The notes beneath the pieces are model-generated. The model ran no database searches, was not told where the DNA came from, and worked only from the letters and a program-made list of their open reading frames with translations. A program made the position numbers and the translations under genes. Positions 1 through 10,794 of a stretch of DNA of 64,000 nt are shown in pieces (the stretch's first letter is position 1; each line of letters starts with the position of its first letter). The DNA is from Carettochelys insculpta (lineage: Eukaryota; Chordata; Testudines; Carettochelyidae), in NCBI RefSeq assembly GCF_033958435.1, contig NC_134161.1, positions 15,066,001 through 15,130,000 on the forward strand. Reading direction: 5' to 3'.

Positions 1-1475
1 TTGCTGTGTAGACCTACCCTTGGAGTCCTTAAATCAAGATCAAATTTCTTTCTAAAAGACGTGTTTTTTAAGAAGCTACTGGGCTCCATGCAGGAATCAC
101 AAAGTGAAATATGTTCTACAGAGATCACATGAGAAAAGCATGTTCCCTTCTGGCATTAAAATCAATGAGATTTTTGTTTATATTAATATTGCAGCAGGGC
201 CTGAAGGCTGCAGCCAGGTCAGTGTGGCATGTATAAATGTGACTGTAGATTCGATAATAGCATTTTCAACTTCCATTCACCCTCGGAGCATGAGCAAATT
301 TGCAAATCATTTCAAATAGTGATGAATCTGTTTGAGATTTTCCTCCAATCTGTTTGCAGGCAATTTGCAAACAGAGAGCTTGGCAGCCCTGGCTGAATAT
401 GTGATTTGCTGTGCATGATGTGACCAGCTACAATATTAACCATAGAGCTACATGGCTGAAAGACAATTCTGTAGGTCGTCTTTTTCCCTGTTCTTCATTC
501 TTCTGGTGCTGTTCAATTTATCACAGTAGCCTCAAATTCCCCTGCACAGAGAAGACATCATTTTCTCCCGAAAGACCTTTCACTATATTTTCCGTACCAC
601 TGCCCCTTTTCCCTACCACAGCTGGTATGTAAATTAGATCAATAACTTTGAAGGCAGAAATTGCAAATCAGTATCAGTAGACAGATCCTTAAGTTAGGTT
701 GACCTGAAGAATGGAACAGATCTGAACCAGCGGGGGGCTAACAGAAATCCAGACATAGAGTGGATGGTTGTTGCTGTGTGGATGGACTTCTTGGCTACAG
801 TCTCCTTTTTATTCTAGAATCTAAAGATGTCCCTGGTGTATGGGGTGTGTTCCAGTTCATAAACACCTTTCACTCCTCCTCCAAAGGGGATCTCTGAAAG
901 CCACTTCAGCCTGTCTGAAGAGCACTATTTGAGCAGTAGGCACTCTTCTGACTTTTTCCCCAAGCTGTTTGTAAAGAGCAAGCAGTGTATACAAAGCTTT
1001 GACAGGAGTTCGCTATTGATTTCCCGTCAATCTAATGCTGCCTGCAGATTCCCAAGATTACTCTGTCTATAAAGGGAGGGCAGCAACCACTGGAGAGTTT
1101 CTATTTCAGATCTGAGCTGGGATTCCTGTAGCTGTGGTGCTTCACCTCCTTCAGCCCAGCAGCTGAGCTGTTCTAAATGGTCAGCCATATTAGCGACTGT
1201 CTGTTCTGTCAGAAGTTTCTTTGATAGTTGCATTTAGCTGAAGGAAATGGAGGAAGAACCTCTGCACTGTAACTCTGGTCAGGGCTCGGGGCCTCCTGTC
1301 CACTCTTCCATAAGATAAACCACTCGCAGACACTTTTGGAGAGGGATGTTGAGTGCTCAAAGGAAGAGGCAGCTACATCAGGACACAAGATATGTATGAG
1401 AATCAAGAGGAGGTTTCAGAGTGCATAGAATGACCTCCTACCCAGAAGTCCCTCACGTTACCTAGAGATGGAATA
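1..1475. other. unique intergenic DNA
   Basis: I see no gene or clear repeat here. A small hairpin lies at 350-374, with 9-base arms CTGTTTGCA and TGCAAACAG. Short open frames are all under 75 codons and resemble nothing I know. Confidence 0.5.
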
Positions 1476-1500
1476 GCAGGGGCAGCTGGGTGGACCTCTG

Positions 1501-1541
<41 letters not shown>

Positions 1542-1907
1542 GGGTCCATGACTGCGTCGCCCAAGGTCTGCGTGCCTATGGCTCTTCAGACCACGTGCTG
1601 TGCAGGCTGAGTGTGTCTGGGAGGGGCCCTTTAAGGGAGCGGCTAGCTGTTGCCCCGGAAGCGCTAGTCCGCCCTGTGACCCTGTCTGCAGCTGTGCCTG
1701 GCACCCCTATTTCAATGTGTGCTACTTTGGCGTGTAGACGTTCCCTCACGGCGCCTATTTCGATGTGGTGCTGCGCAACGTCGATGTTGAACATCAACGT
1801 TGCCAGCCCTGGAGGACGTGTAGACGTTATTCATCGAAATAGCCTAGTTCGATGTCGCCACATCGAAATAGGCTACTTCGATGTAGGGTTCACGTGTAGA
1901 CGTAGCC
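1476..1907. mobile_element. family A DNA transposon, left half missing
   Basis: The interior and right end match the full copies at 10795-11481 and 29146-29827. Shared blocks include GGGAGGGGCCCTTTAAGGGA, the TCGAAATAG-type stretches, and the end CGTGTAGACGTAGCC. The first about 330 bases present in the other copies are absent, and the left break falls near the CTG run. No coding capacity is visible, so it is a non-autonomous element. The 142-codon frame across it is an accident of its GC-rich composition. Confidence 0.8.
1505..1540. repeat. (CTG)12 microsatellite inside family A
   Basis: Twelve uninterrupted CTG units. The same point in the sister copy near 11128-11152 reads CTGGCTGCTGCTGCTGCAGC. 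The run therefore looks like local expansion of a short CTG stretch that belongs to the transposon itself. Confidence 0.9.
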
Positions 1908-2003
1908 TTTGTGTATAGACCCGCTATTTCTAAATAAGCTAGTCCAGAAAATCCCTTCCAGAATAATTTATTCTGAAATAACACTGGTGTGTAGACATAA
2001 CCC
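1908..2003. mobile_element. family E DNA transposon, right-end fragment
   Basis: It directly follows family A and contains TTATTCTGAAATAACAC-like sequence, ending in GTGTGTAGACATAACCC, the form of a family E right end (compare 45130-45576). Family A may have landed inside this element, whose left half is then lost. Confidence 0.55.
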
Positions 2004-2854
2004 GAAGGATGCCCTTCGCAAAATGATTTTACATCTACAGATAAGAGCCAGGTACCATTACTTATTGCATCATCCATCTGACTCTAGGAACCGCAGGACC
2101 AAGTTTAACTCTGAGTTTAACTTAACCCCTTAGAAACAATCCTTTCTTTTCCAGTTCCACTTATTGCTACCTTCCAGAGCAGAGCACAGGCATCAGTAAT
2201 TCACTCCAAGCTGGAGTTGTACTATCAGGAATACGTCTTTTCATCTTCCATTCACAATTTTTAAGCCTCTTCCTAATTAGCAAATTATCAGCTTTCTACA
2301 TTCAGAAATGTCCTGCTGAACATGCCCTGAACTGATCTAAATAAAGTGGCTTCTCTGAGGTTCTCATGAGGTCAAACAGAGGACTCAGTCAACCAGGGAA
2401 TGATTAAAGAGTAATGCAGTTACTGTTGGTCTTTTCCATCCCCAGTGATTGTGATTTTCTACCCTTCTGCCATTGGGATTTCTCTTGCTTTATTCTCTCA
2501 CAGGCAGGCAAGTAGAAAGCTGGCCGGCTGCCCTGTGGTGTTTAAGAACCATGTGCAAGCATGCTACTGAGGTGACGGTCTTAGAAGGAAAAACTCAAAG
2601 GCAATCAATGCAACCTCACATTTGGGCCCAGAGGTACTTTATCAAGATGTCAGCATTACAGATTGTGCCAATATATTTGCCTTTCAGTGCATTAGTCTCA
2701 CACTGGTGACATTGCTCATTGCCTTCCAAGCCACAATAACCAATCAGGGGGTCAGAGAGCTTGCAAACAACAGAGGGGTTGGATTTTATGGGTCCTGAGA
2801 TGACTCCTAAATTTGCAGAGGATGAGGTTGCTGACTTGGAGGTGATTTCATATG
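2004..2854. other. unique intergenic DNA
   Basis: No gene, repeat or structured element recognised. Confidence 0.45.
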
Positions 2855-2960
2855 TATTTCATAGTATCATAAAGGAGGGTTTGGAAGAGACCTTGGGGGG
2901 TCATCTAGTTAACCCCCTGCTCCAAGCAGGACTAGCCCCCATTCATGCAGGTGACCCTCT
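2855..2960 (-). mobile_element. CR1 LINE 3' end fragment
   Basis: CATAGTATCATAAAGGAGG followed by GGTCATCTAGTTAACCCCC and CCAAGCAGGA is the reverse complement of a CR1 3' end. It is diverged and short, with no coding part left. Confidence 0.75.
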
Positions 2961-3659
2961 TCCCTATGCCCAAGCACTTACTCATGCTGGTGGGGTAAGC
3001 TGAGATGATGTTAGTACAAGAGATAATACAACAAAGATCACACATACGCATTCTTCCCTTTGGGTCAGTACAGAATCCATGCCCCTGTGCTTCCTGGAAA
3101 ATCCAAAACCTTACAGTGACCGTCCTCGTGCATCTCCCTTTCTCTCGCTCTCATGCAGGGGCTGGCTATGTTTATATATCCTCACTGCCCCTAAGGTAGT
3201 GCTGACTGATCCATGCAGCCAATAAGATTGGCAGCACCTCAGCATTCTCTTGGTCAGTTGGAGGATGGTGCCAAGAGGTGTCTTCTGTCCCGGGCAGTTA
3301 GAAGGTTTTCTCCATATTCAGAGCCTCAGCAAGTTGTCAAAAGTGCCCTTAAACTGTAGTGCTGGCCCCATATATTACACATGCATGGAGATTATACGAG
3401 CCAGCATTATGATATTATATGATTTCTGGGGAGGTTGTATCTTAGAAATCACGGGCTCACAGGAACCAAAATTAAGACCACTAATTCAACTCCTGATCCC
3501 CATGAGACACAGGCAAATCTGAGCAAGCATGTGGATTTTGGAGCATTTACTGGCACCAGCTGTTAAACAGGGAGTCTCAGCCTTAACTACATGAGAGCAG
3601 TAGTTCTGCTATAAGGAAATCATTGGCAGTTATCCCAAGCCAGACTTACAATCACAATG
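2961..3659. other. unique intergenic DNA
   Basis: Nothing recognised. It separates a CR1 scrap from a family C repeat. Confidence 0.4.
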
Positions 3660-3782
3660 TAGTGGGTCTTTGCCCACAAAAGCTTATGCTCCAAAATATC
3701 TGTTAGTCTATAAGGTGCCACAAGACTTCTTGTTGTTCTCAAAGCTACAGACTAACATGGCTACCTCTCTGATACTTGTCAC
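3660..3782 (+). repeat. family C dispersed repeat
   Basis: It carries the diagnostic blocks GTGGGTCTTTGCCCACAAAA, TCTGTTAGTCTATAAGGTGC and CAGACTAACATGGCTACCTC in order. At least eight other copies are in the window on both strands. I remember this family as abundant in turtle genomes but cannot assign its class with certainty. Confidence 0.8.
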
Positions 3783-4264
3783 CAATCAAGATGTGAGCTT
3801 CTTCAATGATCACTGGATCTGGGGATTTTGGATCATGTCCTTATTTGGAAATAATATTGGCCATATATGCAGAAACTAATACAAGTGCAGTGGCTTTAAC
3901 TATCACAGATCCTGACAAAGCAGAGACTCTGGTTTAGCTTTCAGAGTTGAGGAGAGAGATAAACACCCTTGGCTTCATTCTCATGTCTGCTGTTAGACTC
4001 ACAGATTTTGTGGAGAGACCAGAAGGGGTCATTACTATTACCTAGTTTGACTTCCTGCATAATACAAGTTATAGAACTTCATCCAAGGAGTTCTTGTTTG
4101 TGCCCAATACTTTCTGGTTAGAACTAGTTGAAAAACTCTGAATTCGGAAACTGATGAGAAAAGAGCATATCTTACAAAAATATAATAATGGAAAAGATCT
4201 CTCTCTTTTTGTAACCCTCTATGCCTCTGCCTGATGCAGCTTGTGGTCCTGAAGTAAGACTTGA
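3783..4264. other. unique intergenic DNA
   Basis: No gene or clear repeat seen. Confidence 0.4.
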
Positions 4265-4400
4265 GAGCAAATCTACTACAACTCTTGCTAAGACCTTGTG
4301 TAACCTTGAGCTAGTCATTTAACATTTTCGGATCCCTCTTTGTTCTCCTCGAAACTGGAGCTCGTTAATTACAAGTCCTATCTCTGTCAGGGGTATTGTG
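4265..4400 (+). repeat. MIR/CORE-type SINE relic
   Basis: TGTGTAACCTTGAGCTAGTC and the following T-rich stretch resemble the MIR core (GTGACCTTGGGCAAGTC). It is strongly diverged, so the extent is approximate. Confidence 0.45.
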
Positions 4401-4735
4401 AGGCACAAGCCATCGATGTCTGTAATGATCTGGAGTTCCTCCCATACAAGATACCACCTGATAAGGTTTTGCTCTTGTAGTCTGAGAAATCTGGCCAGCA
4501 TTGTTTATTACAGCTGGGGCATTATCTCCAGGTGGATAAAGGAAACTGAGCAGCTATCACATGAAATCCAGCAGCAGTGGAAACTAGGGAAGGGCCAGGT
4601 CCTAAGCTAGCTTAGTCAATGGCCTGATGTCTATTTATTCCAGCTGGCTGGGAATGTAACTTTGCACACAGTAACTTTGCTCTTTCATAGCTCTTTCCAT
4701 CAGAAGAGTCCAGAGCACTTCACAACACTAGCAGG
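4401..4735. other. unique intergenic DNA
   Basis: No gene recognised. The part near 4676-4740 could be an old repeat tail, but I cannot support this. Confidence 0.35.
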
Positions 4736-4900
4736 AAACAGAAAGGCAGTCATGTAGCACCTTCAGTCTGCAATATTATTTGTATATAGCTTTTGTGGGA
4801 CAGCTATATATAATAGTAGTATTAGTCTCCAAGGTGCTACAGGACTGCTTTTTTGTTTTGTGACAGTACAGACTAACATGGCTGCCTCTCTAACACCAGC
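4736..4900 (+). repeat. family C dispersed repeat, variant
   Basis: AGTCTCCAAGGTGCTACAGG and CAGACTAACATGGCTGCCTC match the right half of family C. The left half is rearranged and AT-rich, although TAGCTTTTGTGGGAC still recalls the family's central hairpin. Confidence 0.7.
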
Positions 4901-5029
4901 AGACAGAGACTTACCGGTTACTTGAGTTGGAGCATGTTTGGGTAGGGAAAGAATTTTGGTTCTGGGTTTCTATGGCAAGGAGCACTGTGGGCCTCTGTTC
5001 CATAATTAGGGTTCCCAGGGGAGATCAAA

Positions 5030-5112
5030 ACAACACTGTGCTGTGTCATCATTATCCTCATTTTCCAGGTGGGGGAACTGAGTGACTTTTCAGCGCTCCT
5101 GGACAACAGTCT
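5030..5112 (-). repeat. MIR-type SINE relic
   Basis: CATTTTCCAGGTGGGGGAAC with CTGAGTGACT is the reverse complement of the MIR core (CTCAGTTTCC followed by TGTAAAATGGG). It is short and diverged. Confidence 0.5.
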
Positions 5113-5189
5113 TTAGTCTCCCAAAAGCCTTGAGGAGTTCAACAGCACCTGGATATAAGACTGGGTGTAGTGAGGTGACTGCCCCAGTC

Positions 5190-5820
5190 CTCATATTGGA
5201 CATACTGGGGAAGGGGTTAAACGCAGCCTTAGGAAAAGGCTGAAACTGTGGAGCCTGCAGCTGAGGTAATTAGCTGCTAATTGGGGCCCAGACAGAGCTG
5301 TATAAATAGGGACTGTGGGAGTGGAAGGGGGGAGAAGATAGCTCTGGCTCTAGCAGTAGGGCTATAATTGCCAGGGAAGCTACAGGGGGCCTGTTAGCAC
5401 AGCACAGCACCGCACCGAACAGGGCTGGGTGAATGCAGGTAGAGCTAGAGAAGCTTTGGCCAGACAAGCCCCAGGTTGCAGGGAGGCAGCCAGGGCAGCA
5501 AGTCCACACCTGCTTGCCAATGAGTGGCCATTTCAGACTGCAGTTTGCCCCCGAGGTGAAGGGCTAGATGAAGACTGGCAGTGATCACAGAGGCAAGGTG
5601 ATCTTGGGTTTGGGGTTCCTGGGGGGGAGGACCCCAGAGAGGCAGGACAGTACCCTCAGGGAAGGGCACTGTGGTCTGGGGTGGGATGTAGGCCCTGATA
5701 CAAGTTGGGGGCAGAACAGAAGACTGGTAACAGTGGATGAGAGACACTCCAGAGGCTGAAGAGCTAATTCCTCAGTGACCCGTAAGAGGTGTTATAACAG
5801 TGACTTCCACCCAATTACCT
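5190..5820 (+). repeat. family F long dispersed repeat, copy 1
   Basis: It matches 61585-62225 on the same strand in several ordered blocks: GCAGCTGAGGTAATTAGCTG, GGAGGCAGCCAGGGCAG, TGAGTGGCCATTTCAGACTG followed by CAGTTTGCCCC, and a shared end (GCTAATTCC to CACCCAATTAC). A TATA-like TATAAATAG sits at 5301. No open frame is shared by the two copies. The class is unknown: an LTR or untranslated part of a retroelement is possible, but I found no LTR borders, primer-binding site or polypurine tract. Confidence 0.7.
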
Positions 5821-6684
5821 TGAATTGTTTATAAGAGCAAATCAAGGGCAAAGCTAGGAAGAGAGCCCAGGTGCTACAGAGACATAGGCCTGTCAGACTG
5901 TAGGGGAATTTAGTAGGACATCTAGTCCAGTCCCCTGACTGTTGCACCTCAGTGTTAAGGTTAAGCCACAAATCCATCTATCCTTCTCCTTAATGTGCAT
6001 TCCATGCTAATCTGAAAACATTTTTCAGCAACCTTGTAACTTAAACACAAACCAAAATGAGACTCATCTAGGGAATGTAAATACCTCAGCACATATCACA
6101 GAAAAACTAGGGAGAAATCTCTGTGAACAAAAACCAAAACTCCAAATCTTGCTGGCTGTAGAATAAATCCACTGGGGTCTGTTATCAGCTCGGAAGGACT
6201 CTGGGGGAATCCTGGGATGCTGTGGTTTGTCTGTCAAATCATAGTGAAGAAAAATAAATATTCTGCAAATGAAAACGATTATCCTTTCAGAAAGCGACAC
6301 AGAGGCTGTGATTTACTAACCCTCAGCCACATGGATGTTCAGTTGCCACAGCTGGGATGGTAGCAAGGTAAATTGCAGAAGAAATATAATCCTGAAAAAG
6401 ACCCTTTAAAAACAATATAACCTGACCTTTAAAAGCACCATCAGTGCTTTGGCAATATCCCTCCCAAATAACAGGATGCTGGCAATCTTTTATGAATAAC
6501 AGTTGTTGTTCCCTGGCAGGAGACATACATAAAAATAGATATAAAGGAAGATGATCTGTCTTGGCTCATCTCAATCCAGATCCTCTGCCTGTGTAAATCA
6601 GCTCTGCTGAATTCAGCAGAGAGATGCAGATTTATACCAGCCAAGATCCAGTCTGGTTCAGTTTCCCTTATTGTAAAATAGAGA
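5821..6684. other. unique intergenic DNA
   Basis: No gene or repeat recognised in this AT-rich stretch. Confidence 0.4.
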
Positions 6685-6775
6685 GGCTATGTCTACACTA
6701 GCCAAAAACTTCGAAATGGCCAAGCAAATAGCCATTTTGAAGTTTACTAATGAAGCACTGAAATACATATTCAGT
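6685..6775. mobile_element. family P DNA transposon, left-end fragment
   Basis: It begins GGCTATGTCTACACTAGCC and runs through ACTTCGAAATGGCC, GAAGTTTACTAATGAAGCAC and ACATATTCAG, matching the left arm of the palindromic element at 57599-58034. The match stops abruptly at 6775, where an unrelated inverted repeat begins. Confidence 0.75.
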
Positions 6776-6970
6776 ATTCAGCAAGGTGGAAATGGCCCAG
6801 TATCAACACTACTTATCAAAAGAGGAAAAAACAAGTCAGATTAGATGGGGATGTGAGCCTTTGACTCTGTGAGACTCTGACAAAGGCTCACGTCCCCCTG
6901 TCTGATCTGACTTGTTTTTTCCTCATTTGATAAGTACTATTGATACTGGGCCATTTCCACTTTGCTGAAT
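6776..6970. repeat. 88-bp inverted repeat with 17-nt loop
   Basis: Arm 6776-6863 pairs with 6881-6970. Both arms carry ATTCAGCAARGTGGAAATGG, TACTTATCAAA and GAGGAAAAAACAAGTCAGAT in opposite directions, with a handful of mismatches and a 2-bp length difference. The hairpin sits exactly where family P sequence is lost and runs on into a family C repeat. Confidence 0.85.
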
Positions 6971-7182
6971 AGACCTTGTCAGCTCTGGCCCTCCCCCTTT
7001 ACTGGGACCCCACCCTTTAAATACCCCCTTGAAACCACCCCCGCCACCCATGCATCTGATGAAGCGGGTCTTTGCCCACAAAAGTTTATGCTCCAAAATA
7101 TCTGTTAGTCTATAAGGTGCCACAAGACTTCTTGCTGTTCTCAGAGCTACAGACTAACACGGCTACCTCTCTGATACTTTAG
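6971..7182 (+). repeat. family C dispersed repeat, long form
   Basis: Upstream of the usual blocks (GCGGGTCTTTGCCCACAAAA at about 7065 and CAGACTAACACGGCTACCTC at about 7150) is a C-rich leader, GGCCCTCCCCC to CATGCATCTGATGAAG. Other copies in the window lack it. This is the longest family C copy here, and the hairpin at 6776-6970 may be part of the same composite element. Confidence 0.75.
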
Positions 7183-7257
7183 TACATGTTTATGTCATTT
7201 AAGACTCTTATCATGCATCCTGATTTAGGATGCTCAAACAAATTTAGTTCTGAAGTT

Positions 7258-7430
7258 TCCAAATTTCAGAATCACAATCCTAGGGCTGGAAAAGACTTCA
7301 GGAGTCCAGCCCACTGCCCAAAGCAGACTCAAACCTAACTAAATCATCCCAGTCAGGACTTTGTCAAGCCAGGACTTAAAAACTTCTGTGGACAGAGATT
7401 CTACCACCTCTCTAGGTAATGCAACTTTGA
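7258..7430 (-). mobile_element. CR1 LINE 3' end fragment
   Basis: CAGAATCACAATCCTAGGGC, then CCCACTGCCCAAAGCAG, TAAATCATCCCAGTCAGGAC and GGACTTAAAAACTTCTGTGG: the reverse complement of a CR1 3' region, truncated before any conserved protein motif. Confidence 0.85.
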
Positions 7431-7688
7431 AGGGTTTGACTTTACAGCCTTAACATTCTTGTAATGCTCTTTGGGGAACAGTAGTATCTATTTCCGTTCA
7501 GTTTGCTACAGATCACAGTGGACCTTGTTGGAGTTAAAGTAGTAATTTCTCTTAATTATTTGTATTACTGTAACCCATACAAGCCCCTACTGACATCAAG
7601 GCCTCATTTACCATGTAACATAGCAAGACAGTATGAACGATAGTCCTCTCCCAGAATAACTTACCTAATGGCCAAGATTTTTAAGTGA

Positions 7689-7870
7689 GGCTATTTCTGC
7701 ACTGACTACGGAAGATTGACCTCTGAGGTTCAATCTTCTGGGGTGTCGTTTTGCACAAGCGCAAAATGGCACATTCCTATGTCAATGTCAACCCCAGAAC
7801 TCCTCATGAGCTGTGAGGAAAGAGTTTCAGGTTGACTATAGCTAAAGTCATAAGTCACTTGGGCTAATAG
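7689..7870. mobile_element. family B-like DNA transposon, diverged
   Basis: It starts GGCTATTTCTGCACTGACTA, holds a short hairpin (AAGATTGACCTCTGAGGTTCAATCTT, arms AAGATTGA and TCAATCTT), and includes GTTGACTATAGCTAAAGTCA, all features of family B (compare 58046-58334). The right end is not clear. Confidence 0.45.
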
Positions 7871-8315
7871 ACAAGATAGAATTATTAGCCAGATGGGGAA
7901 GGGAATCAGAAGCTCAGAGAAATTCAGGACTAGCTCCTCAAAGGTATTTAGGCACCGAACTCCCAGTTCAATGCAACAAGTCTCACACAACACAAACTAA
8001 ACTGGCTCCTGGGCTTTGCACCTTGTTGCTCTGAGGACTTACCACGTATTCACTCATCAAAGAACCGTGTATCATTTCCTTGGCTTGTTATGGACAAGGC
8101 TTTAACAGCTGGGAAATTATCTTCATTTGGGGCTTATTCTGTCCTTGTTAGATTTTTATCCCAGTTTAAGGAGGAAAATGACAACATTAAACCCAAAGCA
8201 GAAATGTACAAAGGAGATGGAAAAACACCAAGTTTTCCTTGTTCTTTCTTCACTTCTGGCTATTCACAAGTGCTTTGTCCTCTATCAGTTCAGGTTTCAA
8301 TTGTTCTAGCGTTAA
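7871..8315. other. unique intergenic DNA
   Basis: No gene recognised. The 138-codon frame starting at 8090 crosses into the neighbouring transposon and matches no family I know. Confidence 0.4.
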
Positions 8316-8323
8316 TGCTTTCA

Positions 8324-8968
8324 CCTCGGGTGACCACCCACACTGTTTTTACTAGGACAGTCCCTTATTTAAGCTGTCTCACAGCCATCCTGACTTTTTT
8401 TAAGAAAATGGGAAAATTGTCCTGTATTTTGTGGGTCTCCTGTTCCCTGGCACACAGTGTCTTGGGGTGGTGGCATCTCCTGCCAGGGAGCTCCTCCACC
8501 CCATAGCTGCCCTGTTTCCCGGAGCTCTACACTTGTGGCAGCAGCCCCTGCTGCCGGGGAGCCTCTCTGTGTGGCAGCTGCCCCATTCCCTGGCAGCCAT
8601 CAAGCTGGCAAACTCCACAACAGGGTGTCTAGCTCTCTTCCTGGTGCCCTACACTTAAGGGAAGCAGCTCCTGCTGCCAGGAAACCCTCAGCATGGGCTG
8701 ACTCCCTCCTTCCTCAGCCTCCCATGCCTCAGGGAGGCAGTTCCTGCTCCATTCCCCTGCTCCCACCCCCCACCCACATGCTGGCAAGCTTTGGAACATC
8801 CCACCACCAGGGGGTTCTGAAGCCCCCATCTTCCATTCCCCTTCATCCCTAGCGCCTCACCCTGGAGCAGCAGCCCCATTGCCAAGGAGCCCTGACATGG
8901 GACAGCAGCCCTGCCCCCACCGCTGGCAGCCATTGTCCTGTGTTTGCCATAGGGCAGTGTGGTCAGCC
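8324..8968. mobile_element. hAT-like non-autonomous DNA transposon
   Basis: The ends are inverted (left CCTCGGGTGACCACCC, right GTGTGGTCAGCC) and are flanked by TGCTTTCA at 8316-8323 and TACTTTCA at 8969-8976, an 8-bp target duplication with 7 matches. Near each end is the same inverted block, CTGTTTTTACTAGGACAGTC left and CATTGTCCTGTGTTTGCC right. The middle, about 8456-8905, is GC-rich and made of diverged units around GGCAGCAGCTCCTGCTGCC. An 8-bp duplication fits the hAT superfamily. No transposase is present. Confidence 0.75.
8456..8905. repeat. degenerate GC-rich tandem units
   Basis: Recurrent blocks such as CCTGCTGCCGGGGAGCC, CCATTCCCTGGCAGCC and CTCCTGCTGCCAGG recur at irregular spacing within the hAT-like element. 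They generate several chance open frames on both strands. Confidence 0.6.
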
Positions 8969-8976
8969 TACTTTCA

Positions 8977-10189
8977 CCAGTTTCTTGGGATGCTGTCTCC
9001 ATGCAACGACTGGGCTAGAGTGAGGCTTGAAGGGCTAGAATGAGGCTATCTGCTGAGCCTTGGGAGCAGAGTACTGGCAACCAGTTCATCCTCCTTGCTC
9101 CACGTCAGGATGTAACGTCCTTCCTTGCCTAGCCCATAAAGAAAGAAGTCAAGGGAAGACTCCACCCGTTCCATGGGCCTCTCCACTGGCTGCATCCTGC
9201 ATGTTAAAATTACACCTCAAGGACCTCTGCTTAGAAGCTCTGTATTAAAGTGTGGTGGGAATGATTTTCACGAGAAAAGTTGTGTGGTTGTTTTAAATGC
9301 GTTGTTCTTTGAGGGCTTGTTTGGGGGCTTTTTTGCTTTGTTTTGGCTGTTTGTTTGCAGTTTCCACAACTTTCAATCCCCATTCAGACTTCCATTTAGA
9401 GTCTATTGGGCAATTTAACATATCTTGGTTTAGCCAAATTTGATTTTTTTCCAATAATTTCAATGGAGAATATCCATATTTATGTTTAAGCATTTTTATC
9501 CATTTACATTTTCAGGAGCTGTGGGATATTGTTTGGGGCCGGATAATGGGGGGGCAGAACATAATTGTTGTGACGTTAGATGTTGAGATTGGAGAAATAA
9601 AAGCTTTAGCATCATTAGAAATACAAATTGTCAATATTTTGCATCAAAATATACAAAAGTAAATATCCTTAAATCAAAGTTTTATACTTGCTCAAGCAGT
9701 ATTTTTCTTCCTTTGTCTATCTGTAAGTTTCAATGATTATTGCTGGAAATATTGTTTTGGTTTGCATGATGGGGGAAGTCAGTGTTTACTGATATTCACC
9801 CATAAAATCTAATCTTTCCAAGCCTACTTTTAGTTCTCTTGTAGGACTGTTCAGAACCCCATTCTAACCGCAATAATGATGTCACATGACCCTTCGACCA
9901 AGTCATAACATTTGGATGCAATTCATTCCTGTCACTGGACAAGGTCATTGCAGTATCTGACCACCATTGACAAATATAACACTGCCACTCATTTACAATG
10001 TGTCTGTTTAAATCCTCGGTCTGGTCAAAGGAGGCCAGCAAAACCACAAAGGAAAAAATATCCAGGCACAAGGATGAGGGTTGCAGAGTCAGAACAAGGG
10101 AACCAGAAGCTGACAGTGAGTAGAGAACCCCTAACAATGCCCACAATTCCAGGAAAGAGCCCCATGAGTCACTGAGTGCTGTCACTGGA
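8977..10189. other. unique intergenic DNA
   Basis: No gene or transposon recognised. 9260-9780 is T-rich. The 199-codon minus-strand frame over 9796-10395 overlaps an old SINE and is not credible as a gene. Confidence 0.45.
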
Positions 10190-10400
10190 CATAAGCAGTG
10201 TTGTCTAGTGGACAGACAGCTGGAGTAGGACTCAGATATTCTTGGTTGTATGTCAGTCTTTTCTACTAGTCTGAGCAAGTCTTCCCTGTGTGGTGCCTCT
10301 CTTTCCTCATCTGTACAATGGGGATAATGATACTGATCTCCCTTGTGAAGCACTCTGAGATTTACAGGGGAAATGCTCAGTGTAAGACCAGGCATGATGA
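10190..10400 (+). repeat. MIR-type SINE, near full length
   Basis: GTGTTGTCTAGTGGACAGAC (the tRNA-like head), a degraded middle, CTTTCCTCATCTGTACAATG (core), GGGGATAATGATACTGATC and the tail GAAGCACTCTGAGATTTACA appear in MIR order. At about 210 bp it is one of the most complete copies here. Confidence 0.8.
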
Positions 10401-10577
10401 TTATTTATCTACAGAAAAGAGTTAGCATCCACTGTAGGCAAAAGAAATGTCTGCCTGGTCCCAGTAATAACATGCATCATACAGCAAGCTGGGTCCATTA
10501 TAGCTGAGTGCCTCACAGGTGTTAACTGAGAGACTTACACAGCACTCTGGTGAGGTGATGAAGATCTAATCATGCCG

Positions 10578-10670
10578 TTTGGCTGAGGTGGGGACTCTGA
10601 GTCATGGAGAGAAGAAGTGATTTCCACCCCGATCACACAGCAAGCCCACAATCAGCTCTGACTGTCGCTT
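10578..10670 (-). repeat. MIR-type SINE relic
   Basis: GGGGACTCTGAGTCATGGAG to GATCACACAGCAAGCC is the reverse complement of the MIR core. Confidence 0.55.
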
Positions 10671-10794
10671 TCCTGAGCCACAGGCATGAACTCACGATTT
10701 GTGATTTCCACCAAGGATCACCTATGTTGCCATTACAAAGCACTGTTCCTACAGCACATGGCAGTGCTGAAGGTTTCCCTGTCTATTTCACCAG

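Noticed and set aside
1490..1918. Frame beginning with a run of leucines, like a signal peptide
   Set aside because: The leucines are the (CTG)12 microsatellite inside a transposon.
5299..5310. TATAAATAG as a gene promoter
   Set aside because: It lies in a dispersed repeat with no downstream gene; noted only as a feature of the repeat.
9796..10395. 199-codon minus-strand open frame
   Set aside because: Its N-terminal third is antisense to a MIR-type SINE and the rest has no domain or conservation I can see.
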